Positions 8,470 through 17,771 are shown, counted from the stretch's first letter. The stretch is 64,000 nt of DNA from an uncultured Pelagibacteraceae bacterium (GCA_902530215.1 CABZZR010000001.1:96800-160799), one strand, 5' to 3'. Notes: a model not told the origin generated them from the letters alone. Made by a program: numbers and translations.

Positions 8470-9519
8470 ATGGAAAATATATTAATTTTAGGAGCCGGTG
8501 CAATGGGGTCTGCTTTTGCATTTCCATGCGCCGATAATGGTCATAAAGTTTGCTTAGTGGGAACGTATTTAGAAGATAGTTTTATTGATGATATAAAATC
8601 AAAAAAAAACTTACATCCATCTCTTGGTTGTGTATTACCTGAAAATATTAAAATTTTAAAATTCAAAGATATAAAAAGTGAAATTAAAAATAATATAAGC
8701 TTAATAGTTCTGGGTGTAAATTCAAAAGGCATAGAATGGGCATCAAAAGAATTAGGTAGCTTGATGCAAAAAGAAACACCTATTTTGCTTCTCACAAAAG
8801 GTCTAAGTTTAAAAAAAAATAAATATATAACTTTAGCTGAAAAATTAGATGATCTTCTGCAAAAAAATGGGCAAAAAAAAACAAATATTACTGCTGTTGG
8901 TGGTCCTTGTTTGGCATCAGGTTTGGCAAATAGAATACGAAGTAGTGTTATATTAGCCAACACAAATATAGAAGAAGCTAAAAAAATTAGCAAAATGATA
9001 TCAACAGATTACTATTCTACTGAATTATCTGAAGATTTAATTGGAGTAGAGGTTTGTGCGGCAATTAAAAATATTTATTCTATGATTATCGGTGCTTCCG
9101 AAGGGCTTAGTAGCGAAACTGCTTCTAAAGATATTAAAAATAAAAATTTTTTAAATACTTCGGCATCTTTAATGTACCAGGCCATTTCGGAAATGATTTT
9201 TTTCACCAAATCACTAGGAGGAAAAGAATCCACTGTATATGGTCTAGCTGGGTTAGGAGATTTATACGTGAGCTCTGCTGGAGGAAGAAATAGTAGAATG
9301 GGTAAATATTTAGGATACGGTGCAACTTATGAAGAGGCTAAAAAAAATTATATGCCTAAAGAAACAGTAGAAGGTGCAGAGTTAGCTTTTGAAATAGGAA
9401 ATCAAATAGTTAAAGATTACGATAAATCCCAATTACCGTTAATGATGAATATAATTGATGTAATTTGTAATAACAAAAAATTAAAATTAGATTGGAACCA
9501 AAAAAAATTAACAACTTAA
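8470..9519 (+). CDS. gpsA: NAD(P)-dependent glycerol-3-phosphate dehydrogenase (GpsA-like)
   Basis: Interconverts sn-glycerol 3-phosphate and dihydroxyacetone phosphate with NAD(P)(H) in the cytosol. Seen: Rossmann motif GAGAMG at 8-13, LTKGL near 108-112, a substrate-binding lysine at 200 in AAIKN, and the family motif GLAGLGDL at 258-265 followed by an arginine-rich phosphate site. At 349 residues it is slightly longer than typical GpsA (about 330-340). It lies 7 nt after glpU, in the position where glycerol operons often carry the FAD-linked GlpD. It may therefore work in the oxidative, catabolic direction here rather than only for lipid synthesis. Whether a second, housekeeping gpsA exists elsewhere cannot be seen. 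Confidence 0.85.
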   Translation: MENILILGAGAMGSAFAFPCADNGHKVCLVGTYLEDSFIDDIKSKKNLHPSLGCVLPENIKILKFKDIKSEIKNNISLIVLGVNSKGIEWASKELGSLMQKETPILLLTKGLSLKKNKYITLAEKLDDLLQKNGQKKTNITAVGGPCLASGLANRIRSSVILANTNIEEAKKISKMISTDYYSTELSEDLIGVEVCAAIKNIYSMIIGASEGLSSETASKDIKNKNFLNTSASLMYQAISEMIFFTKSLGGKESTVYGLAGLGDLYVSSAGGRNSRMGKYLGYGATYEEAKKNYMPKETVEGAELAFEIGNQIVKDYDKSQLPLMMNIIDVICNNKKLKLDWNQKKLTT

Positions 9520-9530
9520 AATAAATATTA

Positions 9531-10736
9531 ATGTTAAAAATTAGAGAAAATTGGGGTTATCCAAACACTGTGTGGTTTGGCAATCAAAGAATAGAGGATT
9601 TACCAAAAGCTTGTAAAATATTAGGTATAAAGAGACCTTTATTTGTAACTGATGTAGATTTAATAAAAACTTCAATGGCTTTAAATGCTGTTGAGTTAAA
9701 TAAAAAAAATTCAGTTCCAACAGAAGTTTTTTCTAACCTAAAAGGTAATCCATTAGGAAGTCACGTGCAAAAAGGAGTTGAAAAATTTAAAAGTGGGAAT
9801 CATGATGGTATTATAGCTTTTGGTGGAGGAAGTAGTTTAGATGTTGGAAAATCTATTGCACTTCAAGCATCTTTGGGTAGACCTCTTTGGGATTTTACTG
9901 ATGGTGGATCTTTTTGGAAAGAAAACAATTATGGTAAATCAATGGCTCTTAACAGGATTAGCAATCCAGATAACATAAAACCAATAATTGCAGTTCCAAC
10001 AACTGCAGGAACAGGTTCAGAAACATCTAGAGCTGCAGCAATAATTAATGATGAAACAAAAGTTAAAAAAATTGTTTTTCATCCAAAAATGTTACCCACT
10101 TTAACAATACTTGATCCACAATTAACTACCGGAATGCCTTCATTTTTAACTGCTGCTACCGGGATGGACGCTTTTGCTCATAATTTAGAAGCATATTGTG
10201 CTCCTGGATATCATCCAATGGCAGATGGTATAGCGCTTGAAGGAATGCTTTTAATTAAAAAATGGTTAGAAATTGCCATTAAAGATGGAAAAAATTTAGA
10301 AGCAAGAGGACATATGCTTACTGCATCAAGTATGGGGGCAACAGCTTTTCAAAAAGGTTTAGGAGCTATTCATTCATTGAGTCATCCTGTAAATTCTTTG
10401 TTTAACATTCATCATGGTCTATCAAATGGAATTTTTATGCCTTATGTTGTGACTTTCAACAGATCGGTTATTGAAAAAAAAATATCAAAATTAAGTGAAT
10501 ATCTCGAATTAGAAAACAAAACATTTAATGCATTTGTTGATTGGACATTAGAATTAAGAGAAAAAATAAAAATTCCTCATAAATTATCTGAATTAGTTAA
10601 ACTAACTAATAAAGACATGGAATTAGTAGTGCCAATGGCATTAAATGACCCTTGTACACCAGGCAATCCAAAAAAAACAAATTTGGATGATATGAGAATA
10701 ATGTATGAATACAGCTTAGAGGGGAAACTTTTTTAA
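9531..10736 (+). CDS. Iron-containing alcohol dehydrogenase
   Basis: Group III metal-dependent NAD(P) alcohol dehydrogenase, 401 residues. Seen: nucleotide loop GGGSSLDVGK at 98-107 and the four expected metal ligands Asp213, His217, His281 and His295, whose spacing equals that of FucO-type enzymes. Substrate is not readable from sequence; candidates are methanol or other short alcohols, 1,3-propanediol, or glycerol-derived alcohols or aldehydes. It lies 11 nt after the gpsA-like gene on the same strand and probably belongs to the glycerol transcript. An AT-only palindrome follows its stop codon. Confidence 0.88.
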   Translation: MLKIRENWGYPNTVWFGNQRIEDLPKACKILGIKRPLFVTDVDLIKTSMALNAVELNKKNSVPTEVFSNLKGNPLGSHVQKGVEKFKSGNHDGIIAFGGGSSLDVGKSIALQASLGRPLWDFTDGGSFWKENNYGKSMALNRISNPDNIKPIIAVPTTAGTGSETSRAAAIINDETKVKKIVFHPKMLPTLTILDPQLTTGMPSFLTAATGMDAFAHNLEAYCAPGYHPMADGIALEGMLLIKKWLEIAIKDGKNLEARGHMLTASSMGATAFQKGLGAIHSLSHPVNSLFNIHHGLSNGIFMPYVVTFNRSVIEKKISKLSEYLELENKTFNAFVDWTLELREKIKIPHKLSELVKLTNKDMELVVPMALNDPCTPGNPKKTNLDDMRIMYEYSLEGKLF

Positions 10737-10795
10737 AAAAATTAATTTTTTTATATACAATTAGTAGTATCATTAAGTTTAAGAAAGGAGTTGTT

Positions 10796-11119
10796 ATGGC
10801 AACATTTTATGCGTTAGGCAATTACACTACTCAAGGTTTTCAAGGTTTTTGCAAAGATCCAAATTCAGATAGATCAAAAGCAGCCAAGACTGCAGCAGAA
10901 GCTGTTGGAGCCAAACTAGTTGCATATACTGGTTTAAGAGGACCTTATGATTTTCTTGCAGTATTTGAAGGAACTTTTGCTCAAGGAGCTGGAATTAAAA
11001 TGGCAACAGAAGCAAGTGGTGCATTATGCAATATTGCAATCTGTGAAGCGATTAACATTAATGAAATAGCATCAAATGCAGCTAAAATTGCCGCTGCATA
11101 TAAAGCTCCAGGAAAATAA
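10796..11119 (+). CDS. GYD-domain protein
   Basis: A 107-residue soluble protein of the GYD family of small dimeric ferredoxin-like-fold proteins. The family pattern is visible: an N-terminal strand YALGNYTTQG, the central RGPYDFLAVFE, and a C-terminal helix. Function of the family is unknown; no catalytic residues are recognisable. A very strong Shine-Dalgarno (AAAGGAG, 5 nt before the ATG) and a 59 bp leader suggest high, independent expression. It lies between the iron alcohol dehydrogenase and a convergent amidotransferase. The alanine-rich composition and fewer lysine runs than neighbouring proteins also suggest an abundant protein. Confidence 0.7.
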   Translation: MATFYALGNYTTQGFQGFCKDPNSDRSKAAKTAAEAVGAKLVAYTGLRGPYDFLAVFEGTFAQGAGIKMATEASGALCNIAICEAININEIASNAAKIAAAYKAPGK

Positions 11120-11136
11120 TTTAAAAATTTTTTAAA

Positions 11137-11835
11137 CTAAATTGTTTGAATAAAATTTTTATAAATTATTTTGGCGCTTTTATTAAAGATACTTAAATTA
11201 TTTTCAACGTCTTGTTTAAATTTATCCAAGGCGTTGGATCCAAGAGTTTCTTCTAAAGCCTTTTTATATTCAGGTACGCATCCCCACTGAGGAACTGTTT
11301 CATTTGTTTGCTCTACATGAAACTGTAGACCAAACGCACTGTTTTGTGAAAACGCTTGTACTTGACACATTGTAGATTTGGCTAATAAAATTGTATTCAC
11401 TGGTAAATCGTAAACCTCATATGAATGCCATTGTAAAACTTTTAAATTTTTATCTAATCCCTTAAATAAAGTATCTTTATTAATAATAGAAACATCCAAT
11501 ACGCCAATTTCAGGTGTATTCATTTTTTTAACTTTGCCTCCAATAGCCTCACTAAGAAGCTGGGCTCCAAGACATAAGCCTAAATAAGGTTTTTTTTTAA
11601 TACATGTAAATTTATAAATTGCTTCTTTTTCTGGTTTCAACCAGGGATAAGTTTTCTCTTGCCATGTATCCATTGGACCTCCCATTACTATCATGGCATC
11701 GTATGGATCTAGATTTGGTATTTTCTCATTTTCGTCTAATTCTACGGTATCTATTTTAATATTGTCTTCTCTCATAAATTTAAGGAATATACCAGGATGT
11801 TCAATATTAATATGTTGTAGTACTAAAAAATTCAT
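11137..11835 (-). CDS. Class I glutamine amidotransferase-like protein (first of divergent pair)
   Basis: A 232-residue GATase1 protein related to the amidotransferase part of GMP synthase but standing alone. Seen: nucleophile elbow GLCLGAQ with Cys88, and His173 and Glu175 in FGLQFHVE completing the triad. It may hydrolyse glutamine or a gamma-glutamyl compound; the acceptor is unknown. The N-terminus MNFLVLQH is a natural first beta strand, so the start at 11835 is well supported. That start codon abuts the start of the next, divergent amidotransferase with no base between. Gamma-glutamyl methylamide chemistry would suit the neighbourhood, but nothing in the sequence proves it. Confidence 0.8.
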   Translation of the reverse strand: MNFLVLQHINIEHPGIFLKFMREDNIKIDTVELDENEKIPNLDPYDAMIVMGGPMDTWQEKTYPWLKPEKEAIYKFTCIKKKPYLGLCLGAQLLSEAIGGKVKKMNTPEIGVLDVSIINKDTLFKGLDKNLKVLQWHSYEVYDLPVNTILLAKSTMCQVQAFSQNSAFGLQFHVEQTNETVPQWGCVPEYKKALEETLGSNALDKFKQDVENNLSIFNKSAKIIYKNFIQTI

Positions 11836-12633
11836 ATGGATAAATTAAATCTATTAATCGTCGAAGGCAACACAAAAGAGGAAAATGAAAACTTTAATAA
11901 CGCCGGTTGTGTGCCTCAATCTCAAAACTTTAAAAAACATATTAAAAAGATTGAACCAAACAGTGAGGTAGATGTAGTTGAGCCCATAAATGACGACTCC
12001 GTATCAAGAATTATTTCATCTTTAAAAAAATATGATGGAGTAGTTTTAACTGGAAGCACTTTGCGTTTGAATGAAGATATTAAAGAAGTGAAAAAGCATA
12101 TTGAATTTTCAAAGATTTGCTTTAAACATGAAAAAAAAATATTTGGTGCTTGTTGGGGGTTGCAGGTTACTGTTATGGCTGCTGGTGGCAAATGTAGAGT
12201 ATCACCAAATGGACCACATATTGGAATTGCGCATGATATTGAGTTAACTGAAGAAGGAAAAAAACATAAAATATATTCATCTAAACCTAAAAAATTTACT
12301 TCGCCAGCTTTTAATTATGATGAAGTAGAAATACCACCAAAAGATTCAATTTTATTGGCTAGTGACAAAATAAATAAATTTCAAGCACTTCATTTTTATG
12401 TAGGAAAATCTGAAATATGGGGATTACAATATCATCCTGAGATACCTTACGAATATATGATTAAACTAATTAAACATAGATCAAAAAATATGTTAGAAAA
12501 AAATATTTTTAAAAACCAAGATGAAATTAACTTGCATGTTAACTCTATAAAAAAAGCTGAGAAAAATTTAAGTGATGATATGAGAACAGCTGAGTTAAAA
12601 AATTGGTTAAATTATATTAAACAACCAAGTTAA
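11836..12633 (+). CDS. Class I glutamine amidotransferase-like protein (second of divergent pair)
   Basis: A 265-residue GATase1 domain protein, distinct from its divergent neighbour. Seen: nucleophile region GACWGLQ with Cys106, and His200 and Glu202 in WGLQYHPE. The N-terminal strand LNLLIVEGN supports the start at 11836, directly adjoining the opposite start codon (the sequence reads CATATG). The C-terminal 50 residues after the catalytic core are lysine-rich and helical. The 3' end overlaps that of soxG by 4 nt in convergent orientation. A gamma-glutamyl hydrolase of the PuuD kind is one possibility; the substrate is not determined. Confidence 0.78.
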   Translation: MDKLNLLIVEGNTKEENENFNNAGCVPQSQNFKKHIKKIEPNSEVDVVEPINDDSVSRIISSLKKYDGVVLTGSTLRLNEDIKEVKKHIEFSKICFKHEKKIFGACWGLQVTVMAAGGKCRVSPNGPHIGIAHDIELTEEGKKHKIYSSKPKKFTSPAFNYDEVEIPPKDSILLASDKINKFQALHFYVGKSEIWGLQYHPEIPYEYMIKLIKHRSKNMLEKNIFKNQDEINLHVNSIKKAEKNLSDDMRTAELKNWLNYIKQPS

Positions 12634-13211
12634 ATTGCATTATAACCATATTCGAGCGCAGAGTCTGTTACATCATGATAAAAAGATTCGCCAAAACTTC
12701 TTAGTACAAAAAGATTAAAAGTTTCAGGTGTATCATCAATTTTATCAATTATTAAGTTGATACCGTTAAATATTGATCCGGCACAATTATTTTTTTTAAA
12801 ATTATCAAAGTCTATTGGACAACCTTTTTTCAAAATTTCACTTGCTTCATATCCTTTAATTTGAATGATTGCTCTTGAATTAGAGATGTCTGTAATTGCA
12901 AAATTTTTATCATCACATTTTTCACTTATTAACTTGTTTATATTTTTATCTTTTGAAACTATTAACCAATTTTTCGGACCATTCCATAAAACTCTGGTTT
13001 TTTCATTATATTCTACTTTTCCAGGTGTTGGAGAAAGTTTAAGACCATCAATAGAGTCTGTTTGAACTTTTGAGCTCTTGTATTGAACTAATTGAATTAT
13101 AAATAAATTATTAATTTCAGAAATTTTTACTAAATCTTCCAACTTCTTATTTTCGTAATCTCCAAATTGTCCTTTTTTGTGAAAAAGTTTTAATGGTGAT
13201 ATTATTGTCAT
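12630..13211 (-). CDS. soxG: Sarcosine oxidase gamma subunit
   Basis: Smallest-but-one subunit of heterotetrameric sarcosine oxidase, 193 residues, with the folate-binding-like fold expected for SoxG (motifs such as VLWNGPKNWLIVS and the region DISNSRAIIQIKG). It is the last gene of soxBDAG and its start overlaps the soxA stop by 4 nt (ATGA). The role is structural: it caps the alpha subunit. Identification rests on order and length as much as sequence, because SoxG is poorly conserved. Confidence 0.88.
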   Translation of the reverse strand: MTIISPLKLFHKKGQFGDYENKKLEDLVKISEINNLFIIQLVQYKSSKVQTDSIDGLKLSPTPGKVEYNEKTRVLWNGPKNWLIVSKDKNINKLISEKCDDKNFAITDISNSRAIIQIKGYEASEILKKGCPIDFDNFKKNNCAGSIFNGINLIIDKIDDTPETFNLFVLRSFGESFYHDVTDSALEYGYNAI

Positions 13212-16204
13212 GATCTAACTCTTTCTCCTTTCGGATCAACATAATGTGAAGATACAACTTCTACTTCAATATTTGTATTTTTTAAAGGTGAAACGGCATA
13301 CAGATTTTTTCCAATCATATTTTTTCCATCTTTAAGAATTGCTAAGGAAAAAGGATTGTCATACTCTACACTCCAACAAGAAGCTGAAACATGCCCAAGT
13401 TTTGGATTTGGTAATGGAGCTTTATAGTTTTCAACTAAATGGGATCCTTCTGGTATCATGCTTTTTTTATCTAAAGGAACCAATCCAACAATCTTTTCTC
13501 TTTTGGTATTTAAAAAGGCTTCTCTATTCAGTGACCTTTTTCCAACAAAATCCTTTTTTTTGCTTAACATTCCGTCTAAAGAAAGATCTGAAGCTATAAC
13601 CCTACCATCAATTTCTGATCCAGCGACGTGCCCCATTTCAATTCTTAAAGTTGAAAGAGCTTCTGTGCCATATGGCTGAATTTTTAAATCCTTGCCTAGC
13701 TCTATAATTTTTTCCCACATAAAATTCCCGTAGCTAGAACCAACATTGATTTCATAGGCAAGTTCACCTGAAAAAGAAATTCTAAATATCCTCGATGGAA
13801 CTCCAAATAAATCTGCTTCTTTATATCCCATAAATGGAAGTTTATCGTTTGACACATCAATATTTGGAAATAGTCTACCTAATAAATTTCGAGAATTTGG
13901 CCCAGCTATAGCAGCTCCTGCCCACTCTTCAGTTGAAGAAATTACATTAACATCAAGTTCAGGCCATACAACTTGTAAATAATATTCTAGATGAGACAAA
14001 ACATTAACGGCTTGGGCAGTAGTTGTTGTCATATGGAAATGATTTTCAGAAATTCTAGTTGTAGTGCCATCATCAAAAACAATTCCATCCTCACGAAGCA
14101 TTACGCCGTATCTTGACTTTCCGATGGGTAATTTTAGCCAAGCATTTGTATAAACTCTGTTTAAAAGTTCGGCAGAGTCTGGTCCTTTAATGTCTATTTT
14201 TCCGAGTGATGTAACATCACATACACCCACATTTTTTCTTACATTGGCTGCTTCGCGAATTGATGCCTGCAACAAATTTTCATTGTTTTTTTTATAGTAT
14301 CGTGGTCTTAACCATAAACCAGCATCTACAAAAATAGCATTATTCTTTTTATGCCATTCATGCATTGGTGATTTTCTTGTTGGTCTATAATGTTTGCCTA
14401 CTTCTCTTCCAACGATAGTTCCAATTGTTACCGATGTATATGGAGGCCTAAAAGTAGTATGACCTACTTCTGGTACAACTTTTTTTTCTATATTAGATAC
14501 TAATTGCAAACCATTAAGGTTGCTAGTCTTGCCTTGGTCGGTGGCCATGCCCAAAGTAGTATACCTCTTAACATGTTCAATTGATCTAAAGCCCTCTCTT
14601 AATGCTAATTCTATATCAGAAACCGCAACATCATTTTGAAAATCAACAAATCTTTTATATTCTTTATTTTTCGGTAAAGGCATGCACCATAATTTTTCGT
14701 GTTCTTTATAATTTTTTTCATTTGAATTAGGAACTTTAATTTCTACATTTTTATTTGTTATTTTGTTAGATAATTGAAAACCTTCTTTAAAACCATCATC
14801 TAAAACTTTTTTTAAAGTAAATGTTCCTTTAGCAGATCCTAGCGTCGTTTCGTTTTGACGTGATTGATGAGGTATAAATGCATCAACATTTTCATTATAT
14901 TTTAATTTATTTCCTGATTGTGAAGAAAGATGTACAGTTGGTGTCCAGCTTCCTGAAACACAAATGCAATCACAACTTATTTCTTTTAAATTTTCATAAC
15001 CTGATTTGTCATCGTTAAAATTTCCTATAATAGCAGACTTAATTTTTCTATATCCTTTTGTATTTGCAATCCCATGATTAAATTTAATTTCGATATTTAA
15101 ACTTATTGCTTCTTTTATAATTGGATTGTTTACTTCTTTTCTGGTATCAATTATTAGTGGGCTGACACCATTTTTTTTAAATTCTATTGCAGTGTCATAG
15201 GCTGAGTCATTGTTTGTAAAAATTATTGGTTTTTTACCTATCAAAACTCCATAAAGCTTAATATATTCTTTTGCCGCAGATGCCAACATTATGCCCGGTC
15301 GATCATTGTTGCCAAAAACCAAAGGACGTTCTATTGAACCTGTACAAATTATTGTTTCCTTCGCTCGTATATACCAAAGTCTTTGTCTTGGAGTGTATTT
15401 TTTTGGATTTTGCAGGTGATCTTTGACTCTTTCAAACATTACCATCATGTTGTGATCGTAATAACCAAAAACCTGTGATCGGTTTTTAACGATTACATTC
15501 GGCATTGATTTTAATTCTGTTATTACTTCATCTGACCACTCCTTACCCTTTTTATTTCCAATAGTAACTTCGTCTACCAATAAACTTCCTCCAAAGCGTG
15601 GTTTATCTTCAGCTAAAATTACTTTTGCGCCATTTTTCGCTGCAGCTAAGGAACTAGCTAATCCAGATGGTCCGGAGCCAACTACTAAAACATCACAATG
15701 CTCATATTTATGCTCATATCTATCAGGATCTGGTTTTAATGGAGCAACACCTAGTCCAGCTGCTTTTCTTATTATTGGTTCGTAAATTCTATACCAAAAA
15801 TTTTTTGGCCACATAAAAGTTTTATAATAAAAGCCAGCTGGAAAAAATTTATTTAAAAAATTATTAATTGCGCCTATATCAAAAAAAACAGACGGCCAAC
15901 AATTTTGGCTTGTTGCCTCAAGTCCTTCTACCAATTCTATTTCTGTTGCGCTGATATTTGGTTCAGTTTTAGGACCTTTGTTTAATTGTACTTTAGCATT
16001 TGGTTCGTCAACTCCTGACCCTAAAAAACCTCTTGGTCTATGATATTTAAAGCTTCTACCTACTAAATGAACTCCGTTTGCCAATAAAGCTGATGCCAAA
16101 GTATCACCTTCATAACCAAAATATCTTTTTTTATTAAAACTAAAAGAAATTTTTTTATTTCTATTTATATAACCAATGTTATTTAATCTGTATTTTTGTG
16201 ACAT
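13208..16204 (-). CDS. soxA: Sarcosine oxidase alpha subunit
   Basis: Large subunit (998 residues) of the cytoplasmic enzyme that oxidatively demethylates sarcosine to glycine, passing the methyl to tetrahydrofolate as methylene-THF and making H2O2. Domains in order: an N-terminal ferredoxin-like/2Fe2S-fold segment (about 20-110), an NAD-binding domain with GSGPSG at 176-181, and a C-terminal GcvT-like folate domain (about 610-995) with the CDVTSLGKIDIKGPDSAELL stretch. Length matches the family. It sits between soxD (2 nt gap) and soxG (4 nt overlap). Together with the dimethylglycine dehydrogenase downstream in the window it completes betaine demethylation. Confidence 0.95.
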   Translation of the reverse strand: MSQKYRLNNIGYINRNKKISFSFNKKRYFGYEGDTLASALLANGVHLVGRSFKYHRPRGFLGSGVDEPNAKVQLNKGPKTEPNISATEIELVEGLEATSQNCWPSVFFDIGAINNFLNKFFPAGFYYKTFMWPKNFWYRIYEPIIRKAAGLGVAPLKPDPDRYEHKYEHCDVLVVGSGPSGLASSLAAAKNGAKVILAEDKPRFGGSLLVDEVTIGNKKGKEWSDEVITELKSMPNVIVKNRSQVFGYYDHNMMVMFERVKDHLQNPKKYTPRQRLWYIRAKETIICTGSIERPLVFGNNDRPGIMLASAAKEYIKLYGVLIGKKPIIFTNNDSAYDTAIEFKKNGVSPLIIDTRKEVNNPIIKEAISLNIEIKFNHGIANTKGYRKIKSAIIGNFNDDKSGYENLKEISCDCICVSGSWTPTVHLSSQSGNKLKYNENVDAFIPHQSRQNETTLGSAKGTFTLKKVLDDGFKEGFQLSNKITNKNVEIKVPNSNEKNYKEHEKLWCMPLPKNKEYKRFVDFQNDVAVSDIELALREGFRSIEHVKRYTTLGMATDQGKTSNLNGLQLVSNIEKKVVPEVGHTTFRPPYTSVTIGTIVGREVGKHYRPTRKSPMHEWHKKNNAIFVDAGLWLRPRYYKKNNENLLQASIREAANVRKNVGVCDVTSLGKIDIKGPDSAELLNRVYTNAWLKLPIGKSRYGVMLREDGIVFDDGTTTRISENHFHMTTTTAQAVNVLSHLEYYLQVVWPELDVNVISSTEEWAGAAIAGPNSRNLLGRLFPNIDVSNDKLPFMGYKEADLFGVPSRIFRISFSGELAYEINVGSSYGNFMWEKIIELGKDLKIQPYGTEALSTLRIEMGHVAGSEIDGRVIASDLSLDGMLSKKKDFVGKRSLNREAFLNTKREKIVGLVPLDKKSMIPEGSHLVENYKAPLPNPKLGHVSASCWSVEYDNPFSLAILKDGKNMIGKNLYAVSPLKNTNIEVEVVSSHYVDPKGERVRS

Positions 16205-16206
16205 AA

Positions 16207-16476
16207 CTATTTGATTTTTTCATCAATTTTTGATGTGCTTAAAATTTCATGTGTAGCAGTATTTCTAAAAACTTTAAACCACTGTCTACATCCTGATATG
16301 TGATGCCATAGTTCTAAGTGTTCTCCTCTAGGATTATTTCTATAATAAACAAACTCATTCCATTCAGAGTCTGACACTTCGGTTCCTAATTTTGGTCTTT
16401 CTAATTTTGCATCACCACCATAAGAAAATTCTATTTGGGATCTCTTTCCACAATAAGGACACTTAATTTCTAACAT
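16207..16476 (-). CDS. soxD: Sarcosine oxidase delta subunit
   Basis: Zinc-binding small subunit of heterotetrameric sarcosine oxidase. I place the start at the ATG at 16474-16476, giving MLEIKCPYCG and 89 residues, because the longer reading frame begins with TTG inside the soxB gene and adds four unconserved residues. Zinc ligands are visible: Cys6, Cys9, His58 or His59 and Cys63. It lies 4 nt after soxB and 2 nt before soxA, in the canonical B-D-A-G order. Confidence 0.93.
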   Translation of the reverse strand: MLEIKCPYCGKRSQIEFSYGGDAKLERPKLGTEVSDSEWNEFVYYRNNPRGEHLELWHHISGCRQWFKVFRNTATHEILSTSKIDEKIK

Positions 16477-16480
16477 TTTA

Positions 16481-17734
16481 TTAACCAATCCATGTTTTTG
16501 TTCCTACTCCTTTTTCGTCAATCAAATAGCCCTTCTGAAATCTATCCAATCTAAATTTTGAATTTAATTCATGTGGGCGATCTTGGGCTATCGTATAGGC
16601 AAAAGTTAACCCTGAAACTGGTGTAGCTTTGAATCCGCCGTAACACCAACCACAATTAAGATACAATCCCTGAATATGAGTCTTGTCAATTATTGGAGAT
16701 CCGTCCATGGACATGTCCATTATACCTCCCCAAGTCCTTAACATTTTTAATCTACTTAAATTAGGAAACATGGCTACACCTTCGGTTAATACATGTTGTA
16801 GGGTAGGTAAATTACCTCTTTGAGCATAACTATTATAACCATCTAAATCTCCACCCATTACCATTTCTCCTTTATCTGATTGACTACAGTAAAAATGTCC
16901 GGCGCCAAATGTCACAACATGATCTAAGAAAGGTTTTACTGGCTCAGAAACACAAGCTTGTAGAACATGAGATTCTATTGGTAATTTCATATTTAATTTA
17001 GAAGCTAAAATTGATGAACTTCCAGCTACGCATAATCCTATTTTTTTTGTTTTAATTTCTCCCCTTGAAGTTTGTACCCCTGCTACTTTTCCATTTTTAA
17101 TGTCAAAACCTAAAACTTCACAGTGTTGAATAATATCCACCCCCATTGAATCTGCTTGTCTTGCATAACCCCAAGCTACAGCGTCATGTCTCGCTGTCCC
17201 ACCACGGGGTTGCATTAAACCTCCAAAAATTGGAAATCGCGCTGAAGAAAAATCAGCAAAAGGGATCATTTTTTTTAAATCTTCTTTATTTAACATTACT
17301 GCATCTATTCCATTAAGCCTCATTGAATTTCCTCTTCGCGCATAAGCATTTAACTGTGCATCTGAGTGTGCAAGATTTATTATTCCTCTTGGCGAATACA
17401 TTACATTATAATTTAATTCTTGAGATAAATTCTCCCACATCTTCATTCCATGTTCGTAAAAAATACCGTTTGCATCCCACATATAATTAGATCTTAAAAT
17501 TGTTGTATTTCTTCCTACGTTGCCTCCCCCTATCCATCCTTTTTCCAATATTGCCACATTAGAAATTCCATGTTCTTTTGCGAGGTAAAAGGCTGTAGCC
17601 AGACCGTGACCGCCGCCACCAACAATTATTACATCATATTCTTTTTTTGGCTGTGGATCTCTCCATGCAACGTCCCAATTTTGATGATTACTAAAGGAGT
17701 TTTTTATTAAATTAAATATGGAATATTTTTGCAT
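16481..17734 (-). CDS. soxB: Sarcosine oxidase beta subunit
   Basis: FAD/FMN-carrying subunit (417 residues) that performs sarcosine oxidation. Seen: the dinucleotide motif GGGGHG at 39-44, the conserved GWIGGGNVGRNTT region, and PRGGTARHDA, the segment around the histidine that covalently holds FMN in this family. It is first in the soxBDAG operon and diverges from formate-THF ligase over a 97 bp gap. The shared intergenic region suggests coordinated expression of demethylation and C1 handling. Length is standard. Confidence 0.95.
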   Translation of the reverse strand: MQKYSIFNLIKNSFSNHQNWDVAWRDPQPKKEYDVIIVGGGGHGLATAFYLAKEHGISNVAILEKGWIGGGNVGRNTTILRSNYMWDANGIFYEHGMKMWENLSQELNYNVMYSPRGIINLAHSDAQLNAYARRGNSMRLNGIDAVMLNKEDLKKMIPFADFSSARFPIFGGLMQPRGGTARHDAVAWGYARQADSMGVDIIQHCEVLGFDIKNGKVAGVQTSRGEIKTKKIGLCVAGSSSILASKLNMKLPIESHVLQACVSEPVKPFLDHVVTFGAGHFYCSQSDKGEMVMGGDLDGYNSYAQRGNLPTLQHVLTEGVAMFPNLSRLKMLRTWGGIMDMSMDGSPIIDKTHIQGLYLNCGWCYGGFKATPVSGLTFAYTIAQDRPHELNSKFRLDRFQKGYLIDEKGVGTKTWIG

Positions 17735-17771
17735 ATCATTAAGTTTATATGACCATTTAAAATTTATCTAA

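Noticed and set aside
10735..10752. Palindrome AAAAAAATTAATTTTTTT after the iron alcohol dehydrogenase as a terminator
   Set aside because: It is composed only of A and T, so hairpin stability is poor, and similar runs occur by chance in this base composition.
11120..11136. AT palindrome between the GYD gene and the convergent amidotransferase as a bidirectional terminator
   Set aside because: Only A and T with almost no loop; no evidence beyond composition.
13339..13679. Plus-strand open frames inside soxA
   Set aside because: Antisense to the strongly conserved GcvT-like domain of SoxA, without ribosome-binding sites or recognisable protein features.
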